Part shown: piece after piece, positions 1 through 10,100 of the stretch | Layout of the letters: each line of letters starts with the position of its first letter | Numbering within the stretch: the first letter of the stretch is position 1 | Assembly (NCBI GenBank): GCA_031963465.1 | Contig: JASSUG010000004.1 | Location: forward strand, 62,001-126,000 | Length of the DNA stretch: 64,000 nucleotides | Reading direction: 5' to 3' | Source: Mycoavidus cysteinexigens_B | GTDB taxonomy: Bacteria > Pseudomonadota > Gammaproteobacteria > Burkholderiales > Burkholderiaceae | Program-made: the position numbers and the translations under genes | Notes under the pieces: model-generated | The model's database searches: none | Told to the model about the DNA's origin: nothing | What the model saw: only the letters and a program-made list of their open reading frames with translations

Positions 1-1
1 C

Positions 2-3000
2 CTACCCGAGCTCGCCACGCGGGCAGTTGATCAGATCGAGTCAGCCGTATCTAGCACGGTGCTGCAGGTGCTAGGCAGTCAACGGGCTGCAGCCTATGGC
101 GCTCAGGTACCGTTGATGGAAATGGGGCTGAGTTCGCTCGAATTGCTTGAATTACGCATGCTGCTGGGTACCTGCTTGGGAGACTCATTGCCCTCGACGT
201 TCTTATTTAGCTATGGAACACCCGAGGCGATTATGGGGTATTTTATGGCGCGGACAAATGCGCCCCCAGCATCGCCAACAACCAGCACTGCTACCTCAAT
301 TTCAACTCCAGTCTCAACTCCAGTCTCAATTCCAGTCTCAAGCAGAGCTGTGTCTACTTCGCAGGGTCACGCCTCACGGCCGGGATCGGGCCCGTCTGAT
401 GAAGCCATCGCGCTCATCGGTATGGCTTGCCGCCTGCCTGGTGGCATTAATACGCCAGCCCAGTTGTGGCAAAAATTGCTGGCAGCCCATGACCTTGTTG
501 GGCAGCTACCCGCTAGCCGGCAGGCGCTGTGGTGGGGGCAAAACGAATTATGTCGTTGGCCTGGAGGATTCCTTAGTGAGGTGGCTCACTTCGATGCGGA
601 GTTCTTCCGCATTTCCCCGCTCGAGGCAGAATTATTGGATCCGCAGCAACGATGTTTGTTAGAGGTGGCTTGGGAAGCACTGGAAGCCGCTGCAATTGCG
701 CCGGCAGCGCTACGTGGCACGCGTAGCGGAATTTTCGTGGGGATGATGGCGGGTGACTATGAAGGGCTGATTGCCCAACATGGGGGTGAGGCTGATCTTA
801 ATGCGTACTTTGCCACTGGCAACGCGTGTTCGGTGGCAGCAGGTCGGCTGTCGTATTTTTTCGATTGGCAGGGTCCTGCACTCAGTATCGATACAGCGTG
901 TAGTTCATCTCTGGTGGCGGTACATACAGCGTATCGCAGCCTGTTGAACCGGGAGTGCAACCTGGCTTTGGCCGCAGGCGTGAATTTGTTGCTTGATGAA
1001 AAGCGTTTCCTGGCGTATGAACACGCGGGCATGCTCTCGCCTTATGGGCGTTGCCGGACGTTTGATGCAGCTGCTGATGGCTATGTGCGAGGCGAAGGCT
1101 GTGCGGCAGTGATTCTAAAGCGGTTGTCAGATGCGCAAGCCGATGGCGATCCGATTATAGCGGTGATTCGGGGCAGCGCGATTAATCAGGATGGCAGCAG
1201 CAGCGGCTTGACCACCCCGAACCAGTTGGCGCAACAAGCAGTAATTGAAGCCGCGCTGACCCAGGCGAAAGTCGCGCCGCACGAGATTGGCTATTTGGAG
1301 GCGCATGGTACTGGCACCAAGCTAGGCGATCCGATCGAGGTGATGGCCGCGGCTCAAGTACTTGGGGTGGGACGGTCCGCTGATCAGCCTCTTTTACTCG
1401 GCTCGCTGAAGAGTGCAATTGGCCATTTAGAAGCGGCTGCCGGCATTGCTGGACTGATCAAAACGGTGTTATCGATACAGCACGGGGTGCTGCCAGCGCA
1501 ACTGCATTTTGAGACGCCAAACCCCCATATTCCTTGGGAAAATTTGCCGGTGCGCGTGGTGACGCAACCCCAGGCCTGGCCAGCGGGGCATAAACGGGCG
1601 GGGATTAGTTCATTTGGCTTTAGCGGCACGAATGCGCATCTCATCGTTGAAGAGTATGTGGCGCCGCACAGAGCGCCGACGGTAGTCAGCGGGCCGGTGG
1701 TGGTGGTGCTGTCGGCCAAGAGTGAGAAGCAGTTACAAGATCAGGCGCAGCAGTTATTAGCCTATCTGCAGCGTCAGGATGAAGTGAATTTAGCAGACTT
1801 GGCGTACACGCTCCAAGTGGGACGCGAGGCGCTGAGAGTGAGATTAGCGCTAGTCGTGGATGCCGTGGACAGTTTGCAGGAACGGCTGTCGCACTACGTG
1901 CGAGGCGAAGTCAAGCAGGAGCATGTCTATTACGGCGAAGTCAAGCAGGAACACATCTACCACGGCAAGGTCAAGCGTGAGCAAGCCATCTTGGCAGTCC
2001 TACGAGCTGATGAGGAATTTCAGGAAACGATAGGTAAGTGGATTGCCCGTGGCAAGGTGGGCAAGCTAGCTCAATTGTGGGTGCAGGGGCTAGAGGTGGA
2101 ATGGCGGCAGTTATATGCTGCGGTGCAGCCAAAGCGGATCAGTCTGCCAACCTATCCCTTTGCTAAAGAGCACCACTGGGTGCCGCGAACGGTTATGCCA
2201 GGCGGCCTAGTGCGTCAATTGCATCCGCTGGTCCACCAGAACACGTCAGATTTAAGTGAGCAGTGCTTTAGTACGGAACTCACCGGCACAGAATTTTTTT
2301 TACGTGATCATGTGGTGCGGGGCCAGCGAGTGGTGCCGGCAGCGGCGCAATTGGAGTGGGCGCGGGCGGCGGTGTCGCTCGCTAGCGGTCGGGAGCCAGG
2401 GCTATCGGTTCTGTTGCAAGACGTAACGTGGTTACGGCCACTGGTGGTTATGCAGCTCCAACAGGTGCAGATTGTCTTAAAGGCAGAGGACGAGAATCGT
2501 ATCTACTTCAAGATCTCTAGCGGTAGCGGGGACGAACGAGTCGTCTACAGCCAGGGTTGGGCTCAGTTGGCTGAGGCCAGTGAAGCGCCGCACGTCAATT
2601 TAGAGGCCATCCGACAGCAATGCGAGCAGGCGTTGACCGGTGAAGGATGCTATGCGCAGTTTACCCAACTTGGCTTAGATTACGGTCCAAGCTTCCAGGT
2701 TTTAAATGAACTGTGGCTAGGCGATAACGTAGCAGTGGGCGCATTGAGTCTAGCGAATGAAACGCAAAGAGACGCCTATGAGTGGCCGCCGAATTTAGTC
2801 GACGGAGCGTTGCAGGCCAGCATGGGGCTAGCGCAAAATGCGGCCCTAGCATTACCGTTTGCGGTGCGGCAAGTGAAGCAATGGGGTGAGCTACCTATAC
2901 CTGCGTGGGCCGTCGTGAGGCCAGCAGCAGGCGATAGCGTGGCAATGCGCCAATTCGATATTGAGATTGTCGCGGCCAGTGGGCGAGTGGCGATGCGCTT

Positions 3001-6000
3001 AAGTGGTTTCAGCACACGGACTGCTGTAGTTGATGCCGCGCTCGCTGTGCCTCAGACGGCGTCCGTGCCGGCGGCTGTTACGTCCTCACCGGACTTAGTG
3101 GGCGAGTTGACGCTGACGCCGTTGTGGCAAGCCATCGAAAAGACCACGAAAATAAATGAACCCTGGCCTCTGCCACAGCAGCGCGTTATCTTGCTAGGCA
3201 ACCACGAACCCGCACAGTCAGTTTGGCAGGCCCATTACCCGCAGGCGAAACGCATCACGCTCACGGGGGTAGAGAGTGTGGAAAGGTTAATCGAAGGCTT
3301 ACGCAGTGATACTCCGTTAGATCATCTAGTGTGGTGGGTGCCGCCCGCCAGCACTTTGGGCGTCCAGCTAGGATTGAAGTTAATCAAGGCGCTGCTGGCT
3401 TTGGAGTATGGTCCACGGCCATTGGGGTTGACGGTGCTGGTGCAGCAAGCACAGGCAGTGTGGCCAAGTGAAAAAATCGATGCAGCAGCAGCGGGCATTT
3501 ACGGCTTAATGGGTTCGCTGGCTAAGGAGTATGAGCACTGGCGGGTGCGCTTGCTGGATCTGCCGGCACAGGAGCAGACGCCATTAGCCTGGCAGTTGGC
3601 GCAGCCGGCTAATCAACAGGGCGATGCACGAGCTTATCGGCATGGACAAGGCTACCAGCAATGGTTAGCTCCGTGCACGCTGCCTGCCGTGACTAGGTCA
3701 GCCTTCCGCATGGGGGGCGTGTATGTGATATTGGGCGGCGCCGGCGGTTTGGGAGTCGCCTTAAGCGAATATCTGATTCGGCATTACCAGGCTCAAGTGG
3801 TATGGCTAGGCCGGCGCGTAGAAGACGCAACCATCGCCCAGCAGTGTGCACGACTGGCAGCGTTCGGTCCGGCGCCGCTCTATCTACAAGCGGATGCAAC
3901 TCATCGAGAGCCGCTGGCGTTAGCGCATAACTTGATCCGGCAACGTTTCGGGGCGATTCACGGCGTGGTGCATGCGGCCATTGTATTGGCCGATCGGAGT
4001 CTGGCGCAGATGGACGAAGCAACTTTTGCGGCGGCTTGGTCAGCCAAGGCCGCGAGCACGGTGCACTTGAGCGAGGTCTTCGGCCACGAGGCGCTAGACT
4101 TTCTGTTGTTTTTCTCGTCGATACAGAGCTTTATCACGCAGCCGGGGCAAAGTAATTACGCGGCGGGGTGCTGCTTTGCAGATGCTTTCGCGCAGGAATT
4201 ATGCCGCCAGCGCAGTTACCCCGTGAAGATCATGAATTGGGGCTATTGGGGCAGCGTCGGGGTCGTGGCCTCAGCGCCTTACCGCGAGCGCATGGCGCGC
4301 ATGGGCCTGGGCTCGATCGAGCCACCTGAGGCCATGGCGGTGCTGGAGCGATTGCTGGCCGGGCCAGTGCACCAATTGGCCTTCGTCAAGACAACGCAGG
4401 CGCAAGGGACGGAGGCATTGGGGATTGCGGTGCATGAGACCGTGACGGCGGCAGCGCCTGTGATACCGATGATAGGGGCGCCGCAGGCGACGCAAGTGGC
4501 GCAACCGGAAAGTGCGGCGCAGGATCTGGCCGAGCTTGAAACCCAGCTGCTACCGTTGTTGCACTCGCAACTGGCAGCCTTAGGCTGGCTTGCAGCGGAT
4601 GCGTGCCCGCCTGCGAAGTATGCGCGTTGGCACGCTCACAGTCTGAGCGTGCTGGAGGCACGCGGGATGCTCACCGCGACCCTCGCAGAGCCTGACAGAT
4701 TGTGGGCGCAGTGGGACGCATACCGTGCCGTGGCACAAAACAAGCCAACGGTGCAAGCTCAAGTTCAATTAGTTGATGCGACGTTGCGGGTTTTGCCTGT
4801 CGTGCTGCGCGGTGAGATCGCAGCCACTGACGTGCTCTTCCCGCAAGGGCAGTTAGACCGAGTAAAAGGCGTGTACTGCGCGCATCCGGTCGCGGATTAT
4901 TTCAATGCGGTACTCGCTGAGCGTCTTGTCACCTATGTGCAAGCGCGGATTCAAGCAGATCCAAAGGCACGCTTGCGTATCCTTGAGATTGGTGCGGGCA
5001 CCGGTGGCACCAGTGCGATGATATTTGCTCAGTTGGCGCCGTATGCGCTGCAGATTGAGCAATATTGTTATACCGATGTGTCGCCGGCATTTTTGCTCCA
5101 TGCGCAGCAGCACTATGCGTCACAGGCACCTTATTTGCACACGCAGCGGCTGGATATCGGGCGCTCTCCGATGGCACAGGATTTTGCGCTAGGAGACTAC
5201 GATGTGGTGGTCGCCGCTAATGTCCTCCATGCTACGCCTGATATCCGCCGTACGGTGCGCCATACCAAGGCTCTGCTGAAAGGCAATGGCTTGCTGTTGC
5301 TTAATGAGCTCACGGATATGGGCCTATTTGCTCACTTGACGTTTGGACTTTTAGACGGTTGGTGGTTGGCCGAAGATAGTCTGCTGCGGGTTGCTGGCTC
5401 GCCTGCGCTGACCCCGCCGATGTGGCAGCAGGTGCTGGCAGCGGAAGGTTTTCAGGCAATTAGCTTCCCGGCTGAGGCGGCGCACGGACTGGGCCAGCAG
5501 ATTGTGGCGGCTGCCAGCAATGGTGTTGTGCGGCAGCCGTGCCAGGTCGAAGCGCACATGAGTTCAGTGAACTTTGCGCCGGCCCAAACAATGCAAGAGT
5601 CCACTGTGAACAAGCAGCACGTGTCGGCGGCCGCCGCGATTCTGGAGGCGGGTGACTTGGCCACAACGGGCGTGTTGCAATTGCAGCTAGAGCCTGTGTT
5701 GATGGGGCTGATCTCGGTCCAATTGAAGGTTAAACCAGAGAAGCTGAAACGAGACACGCCGTTTAGCGAGCTCGGTTTTGATTCAATTACGCTGACGGCA
5801 TTTAGCAACGCCTTGAACCACAAATACGGTTTAGCCCTGAGTCCAACGGTGTTTTTCGAGCATTCGACAGTGGCTGCCTTGGCTGATTATTTGGCGCGAG
5901 AACAGCGCGCGGTGATCGCGCCTGCGGCCGCAACTCTAGGCGCCAATGATCCGGCTACAGCGGGTGAATTACGGCTGCGGCTAGAGTCCGAGTTGACGGG

Positions 6001-6310
6001 ATTGATCTCGGCCCAATTAAAGATTGCGCCAGAGAAATTGAAGCGAGACAAACCGTTTAGCGAGCTCGGTTTTGATTCGATCACGCTAACCGCGTTTAGC
6101 AACGCTTTGAATCAGAAATATAGTGTGTCCCTGAGTCCAGCAGTATTCTTTGAGTATTCGACGATTGCGATATTGGCTGATTATTTAACCCGGGAACACC
6201 AAGCGGTGATTGCGCCTATGTTTGCAGTGACAGCGGAAGTTGGTTTAGATCGTAGCGCTGTTTTACCACACCGTTCCAGCCCATTTTTAGATGTGGCAAC
6301 CTGCAATTGA
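2..6310 (+). CDS. Trans-AT polyketide synthase, 3' part (ACP-KS-DH-KR-cMT-ACP-ACP)
   Basis: The reading frame is open from the left edge (codon phase begins at base 2), so the gene is truncated at its 5' end by the window. Domain order by nucleotide: a carrier domain with GLSSLELLE near 124-150; a ketosynthase from about 398 to 1670 with catalytic DTACSSSL (about 890), EAHGTGT and GHLEAAAG; no acyltransferase after the KS, as in trans-AT systems; a dehydratase from about 2210 with HVVRGQRVVP (HxxxGxxxxP) and YGPSF; a ketoreductase from about 3710 with GGAGGLG and SNYAAG; a C-methyltransferase from about 4970 with EIGAGTGG; then two nearly identical carrier domains each with GFDSITLTAF. No thioesterase follows, so the chain must pass to another protein or the pathway is broken. 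It acts in the cytosol on ACP-bound polyketide chains. Product unknown. Confidence 0.93.
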   Translation, partial: LPELATRAVDQIESAVSSTVLQVLGSQRAAAYGAQVPLMEMGLSSLELLELRMLLGTCLGDSLPSTFLFSYGTPEAIMGYFMARTNAPPASPTTSTATSISTPVSTPVSIPVSSRAVSTSQGHASRPGSGPSDEAIALIGMACRLPGGINTPAQLWQKLLAAHDLVGQLPASRQALWWGQNELCRWPGGFLSEVAHFDAEFFRISPLEAELLDPQQRCLLEVAWEALEAAAIAPAALRGTRSGIFVGMMAGDYEGLIAQHGGEADLNAYFATGNACSVAAGRLSYFFDWQGPALSIDTACSSSLVAVHTAYRSLLNRECNLALAAGVNLLLDEKRFLAYEHAGMLSPYGRCRTFDAAADGYVRGEGCAAVILKRLSDAQADGDPIIAVIRGSAINQDGSSSGLTTPNQLAQQAVIEAALTQAKVAPHEIGYLEAHGTGTKLGDPIEVMAAAQVLGVGRSADQPLLLGSLKSAIGHLEAAAGIAGLIKTVLSIQHGVLPAQLHFETPNPHIPWENLPVRVVTQPQAWPAGHKRAGISSFGFSGTNAHLIVEEYVAPHRAPTVVSGPVVVVLSAKSEKQLQDQAQQLLAYLQRQDEVNLADLAYTLQVGREALRVRLALVVDAVDSLQERLSHYVRGEVKQEHVYYGEVKQEHIYHGKVKREQAILAVLRADEEFQETIGKWIARGKVGKLAQLWVQGLEVEWRQLYAAVQPKRISLPTYPFAKEHHWVPRTVMPGGLVRQLHPLVHQNTSDLSEQCFSTELTGTEFFLRDHVVRGQRVVPAAAQLEWARAAVSLASGREPGLSVLLQDVTWLRPLVVMQLQQVQIVLKAEDENRIYFKISSGSGDERVVYSQGWAQLAEASEAPHVNLEAIRQQCEQALTGEGCYAQFTQLGLDYGPSFQVLNELWLGDNVAVGALSLANETQRDAYEWPPNLVDGALQASMGLAQNAALALPFAVRQVKQWGELPIPAWAVVRPAAGDSVAMRQFDIEIVAASGRVAMRLSGFSTRTAVVDAALAVPQTASVPAAVTSSPDLVGELTLTPLWQAIEKTTKINEPWPLPQQRVILLGNHEPAQSVWQAHYPQAKRITLTGVESVERLIEGLRSDTPLDHLVWWVPPASTLGVQLGLKLIKALLALEYGPRPLGLTVLVQQAQAVWPSEKIDAAAAGIYGLMGSLAKEYEHWRVRLLDLPAQEQTPLAWQLAQPANQQGDARAYRHGQGYQQWLAPCTLPAVTRSAFRMGGVYVILGGAGGLGVALSEYLIRHYQAQVVWLGRRVEDATIAQQCARLAAFGPAPLYLQADATHREPLALAHNLIRQRFGAIHGVVHAAIVLADRSLAQMDEATFAAAWSAKAASTVHLSEVFGHEALDFLLFFSSIQSFITQPGQSNYAAGCCFADAFAQELCRQRSYPVKIMNWGYWGSVGVVASAPYRERMARMGLGSIEPPEAMAVLERLLAGPVHQLAFVKTTQAQGTEALGIAVHETVTAAAPVIPMIGAPQATQVAQPESAAQDLAELETQLLPLLHSQLAALGWLAADACPPAKYARWHAHSLSVLEARGMLTATLAEPDRLWAQWDAYRAVAQNKPTVQAQVQLVDATLRVLPVVLRGEIAATDVLFPQGQLDRVKGVYCAHPVADYFNAVLAERLVTYVQARIQADPKARLRILEIGAGTGGTSAMIFAQLAPYALQIEQYCYTDVSPAFLLHAQQHYASQAPYLHTQRLDIGRSPMAQDFALGDYDVVVAANVLHATPDIRRTVRHTKALLKGNGLLLLNELTDMGLFAHLTFGLLDGWWLAEDSLLRVAGSPALTPPMWQQVLAAEGFQAISFPAEAAHGLGQQIVAAASNGVVRQPCQVEAHMSSVNFAPAQTMQESTVNKQHVSAAAAILEAGDLATTGVLQLQLEPVLMGLISVQLKVKPEKLKRDTPFSELGFDSITLTAFSNALNHKYGLALSPTVFFEHSTVAALADYLAREQRAVIAPAAATLGANDPATAGELRLRLESELTGLISAQLKIAPEKLKRDKPFSELGFDSITLTAFSNALNQKYSVSLSPAVFFEYSTIAILADYLTREHQAVIAPMFAVTAEVGLDRSAVLPHRSSPFLDVATCN
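304..339 (+). repeat. 12-bp tandem repeat in PKS linker
   Basis: Three head-to-tail copies of aactccagtctc (third copy aattccagtctc) encode TPVS-TPVS-IPVS in the Ser/Thr/Pro-rich linker between the first carrier domain and the KS. A flexible linker that can change length by slippage. Confidence 0.85.
1904..1987 (+). repeat. 30-bp tandem repeat in KS-DH linker
   Basis: Two full 30-bp units (1904-1933, 1934-1963) and a partial diverged third (from 1964) encode GEVKQEHVYY, GEVKQEHIYH and GKVKREQAI. The in-frame expansion sits in the linker where the AT would be in a cis-AT enzyme. Confidence 0.85.
5630..6215 (+). repeat. Duplicated carrier domain (294-bp period)
   Basis: The two C-terminal ACPs match at the nucleotide level over long stretches. 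The identical word gagctcggttttgattc starts at 5768 and again at 6062, a 294-bp (98-residue) period. This looks like a recent in-frame tandem duplication of one ACP unit. Tandem ACPs are common in trans-AT synthases. Confidence 0.8.
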
Positions 6311-7183
6311 AATGCCCCGATCTCCAAGCCATCGCCGCAAACCCACATTCTTTATGGAGACTGCTATGCTTAAAACAATAAGTTACTGTGCCTAAGCTCG
6401 ATGATGTGACTTTATTGGTTTCGGTAGGCCAAAATATTAAGACCGCAGTTGATACATTATGCGTACCTGGGGTAGAACAATCAGGCGTTGAATATTCTCT
6501 ATGATGGGGAGGTTTGACGAAAGGGAAATTAAAGCACGCCAAGCCTTTGGAAATCGGTTGTGACGGCCTAAATCTAAATTTTCAACGTGCTAAAAGCTCG
6601 CCTTGCGGGCGATCTCGGTTCATTGGATTAAGCAGTTGACCACACTGAACCAGAAGCACAAGCAGACCAGCTCATTAAGCTTCGAGAGCTTTAAAATCAA
6701 GGGTTCTGACGCATAAACGTACTTTAATTTCTCTTTCGTCAAATCCCCCCATCTATGAATATGTATGTACGAAATCATTCCTTTTCGGACGACTTGGCGA
6801 TCCGTGTTTTTTAAAAAGGGGACCAGCTATCTTTTCATATTGTAAAATTTTCGGGGGAAGTTGAAGGGGGTAGTGAAGGCTACGTACCCGTTTCGCCACA
6901 GTCTACTTGTGATGCGTTCCACCTTTGAAAATCCTTCTGCTAGAATCCGTTCGGCTATAAAAATGAATGAACGTAGGTTGGATAGTGCTGAGAAGAATTC
7001 AGCAAAAAAATTTGCATATGATCACTGACTTTAAATTCAGGATACTGCCTATCCAGGGCTGTTTCAGAGTAAAGTTTAAAGCGCTTCATTCGTAAAATCG
7101 GTATACCAATTTATGTAACCCCAATCTGTGAGGCGTACGCGATAAGCGAACGCCTCAAAATAAAATCCATAAAGAGAAAAAGT
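6311..7183. other. Non-coding stretch after the PKS gene
   Basis: There is no convincing gene over about 870 bases. Short coding-like scraps occur on the plus strand (for example 6390-6504, ending in a stop before the inverted-repeat element), none recognisable. It holds the element at 6503-6753. A purine-rich aaagagaaaaa lies just upstream of the ATG at 7184 and is the likely ribosome site of the next gene. No terminator hairpin was seen after the PKS stop. Confidence 0.6.
6503..6753. mobile_element. Inverted-repeat-bounded element, MITE-like or IS remnant
   Basis: The 32-bp arms 6503-6534 and 6722-6753 are inverted copies with 29 of 32 matches (both start gatgggg and contain tttgacgaaag). 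They enclose about 190 bp with no full transposase frame. A TAT trinucleotide lies immediately outside each arm and could be a 3-bp target duplication. The interior has a small GC hairpin around 6598-6613 and a few coding-like scraps. The most economical reading is a MITE or an internally deleted IS; the family is not identified. Confidence 0.6.
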
Positions 7184-10100
7184 ATGTTGCCTTTAAGAGT
7201 CGGCGGACAATCCTTTAGCGCTATACCGCAAATGCCACAGCAGCCAATAAATGTACCGACTGTTCAGACGCGAGAAGAGGTATTAGGGTATTTTGAGGAG
7301 TATAAGGACAGCGCTAAATGGCATCAATTACTCAAAGCGCCTATTGAGATCAGGAAAGCTTATCAACAAGCCGAAGCCTTGCTTGATCATGTACGTGATC
7401 AGAATTTTTTTACGCAAGCAGAGATCGATCAAATGCTCGCAGAGATTTATAGAGAATTTAGCTTTTTTGAGCGTAACCAAGGTGAGGGGGAAGAGGCCGA
7501 TAGGTTAGTTCGCAAAGCAATGAGTTTATCTGAGCAGAGGCCTCATACCCAAAAACGCGAATTAGCACGAGATTCAAGCGCAGAGTTTCATTTTTCGAAG
7601 AAAACCGCAGGAAATTTTTTGGATCGACCCCAATCTGTTCAGTTGAACCCTGAATTCGAGAATCTGACAATAGACACCGGTTCCACGCAGCAATCAAGTA
7701 TCACCCAAACTATTGAGAGGGGACTTGTGCAGTTTGAAAATCCTGTACAAAAACTCGTAACAGGTGTTGGTGAATTAGAAAAAGTATCAAGTAAATCAAA
7801 TTCCAATGATATTGGAGAATTAAAAACAACATACCTAAACTGCTTTAAACATCAGCAAGAAATGGACCCGCATTCGAAGCAACAGCCGCTTGCGATTCTA
7901 GGCAAAACTGCTTCAATGGCTTTGCAGCAACCAGTTGCTTCACCTGCCCAGGACAAAATCGCGCAGGTAGATTATCTGTTTGAAAAGGCGTTGTCGACGT
8001 TGGGTTCCTTAGAGTTGTCCAATAAAACTAGCCTGTTTCTGGTGTATGCGCACGACAATCCCGCGTATGGAAAGGCGGATGCGGATACGTCTAAATATTT
8101 AATCGAGAAGTTATCTCAAATTCGGATTAACCTGTACTCCGATCAAACGCCGATGGGACAAATGCATTCAATCGCTTCGGAAGCATTGAAAGAGGACGGC
8201 AAACTGGAAGATATCTTAACCAGCCAGTTCTGTTTGTTGCCGACTCAGCTGAGAAAAGAAGTGGAACCGGTTGATAAGGTCGTGGTGTGCTGTTCTGAAG
8301 TATTAGAAAAATACCTGAAAGAATGGCCGCACTATGAAATTTTTTATCAGCAACTCCGAGTTGCTTATCACCAAGACTGTGAACAAAAGAGCACTTCGGC
8401 CATTCGTGAGGTGGTGAAAAGATTTTCACAAGAACCGAAATATAAGGCCGGGTTCCATCATGTGTTGACGGAAATGGCATTTTTGCAAATCCGAGCTGAA
8501 CACCAGAAAGATCAGCACGGCATTATCCCGATTTCGTTAACTCCAAAAAGCGCTAAGCAATGCCTAGGGCATTTTATTCCTCAGACCACGGTTCGCATGG
8601 AGGATATTCCTCGATTTGAGGCGCAAGCCCAAGCAGGACAAGAAGTGCATCCGAATCAAAACCGGCACCTCGTGCTATTTAAGTTGATCGAGCGACTTTT
8701 AGTGAGTAGCGGTGAGGCGAAAACGTTTCTGAACAAGTTTTGGCAGGGGTACGACAAGTGTATTTCCCAGCTAAAGAGTGAGCCTTCAATGGTTGACGGG
8801 CTTGAGTTTGTCAAACTCGTAGACGGCATCTTCGGCGACATAGAGAAAGAATTACGCAGCCAGCTTGTCCTCATCCTGCAGCATAAGAGGAAAGTAAAAG
8901 AACTGCATCTACCTAAGCTCCCACGTCTGCGCGAAGCGTTGTACCAGCATTATCAACGCTCAAATCTCTCGATTCAGCGGGTATCAGGCGATAGAGTGTC
9001 GCTAGCCGATTGCTATATCAATCTGGCGATTGTTGAAAGTCAGGCTCAACGCGACAAAGATAAAAAAGAACTGGAAAAGCAAGCCGCAACTTTTCAACGC
9101 CTACCAAGCGGTGAACGGCTTGAGGCGGCCAATTCAAACAAATTGATTGCGCTAGAGAAGCTTTTTGAAGTACAGAAATTACGAAACGGCTCAGAAGGAA
9201 TACCCAAACGGATTTTGATTCAAGGGCGAGCAGGGATAGGCAAGACCACGTTATGCAAAAAGCTGGTGTATGAGTATCATCAGAATGGACTTTGGCAGGA
9301 TCGGTTTGAGAGTGTGCTGTGGGTGCCATTACGACGACTCAAGACACATTCCCCCAAGCGCTTAGAAGACTTGTTATGCAATCAATATTTTGTGGGTCAT
9401 GAAAGTAGCCAAGCGCAGGCGTTATCCAAAGTTTTGCACGCGCATCAAGGCAAAACGCTTTTTATTCTAGATGGTTTGGATGAGGTCGCTAGCGAATTGG
9501 GTGGAGAAAGTTCGTTAGGAAACTTTCTAAGGGTATTACTTGAGAAGGAGCATATTGTTATCACTTCCCGGCCTACCGGGGTCGATACAAACATGCTGAA
9601 TAAGCTTGATTTAGAATTAGAAACGGTAGGATTTAGTCAAGACAATGTGCAGGCTTATATTCAAAAGTTTGCGCTTGAATCTCAGAAAGCAGCTATTGGG
9701 CAGTTTATAAAGGAAACACCATTCATTCAGGGGCTGGTCAATATTCCAATTCAGTTGGATGCGCTCTGTTATAGTTGGAAAAATCTACCCCAAAACCAAA
9801 CTATGACCATGGCTAGTTTATATCAGGCCATGGTCGATAAGTTATGGCGTAAAGACAGTGTCCGCTTAGAGAAGAAAGAAGAGGGTCAGTTATTAGGGCC
9901 GCATGAGATCGAAGATTTGTCAGAGTCTGAGCTACAAGATGTAATGGCCGCTGAAATCGATTATCTAAGCTACCTGGCCTTTAAAGGCCTGGAGGCAGAG
10001 CAAATAGAATTCAGTCTGCAAGAATTGAGTCAGCGTAAGAGCGAGTTAAATAAAATATCTCCCATAGGAAGAAAACTGCCCATCAATTTCACCACGAATC

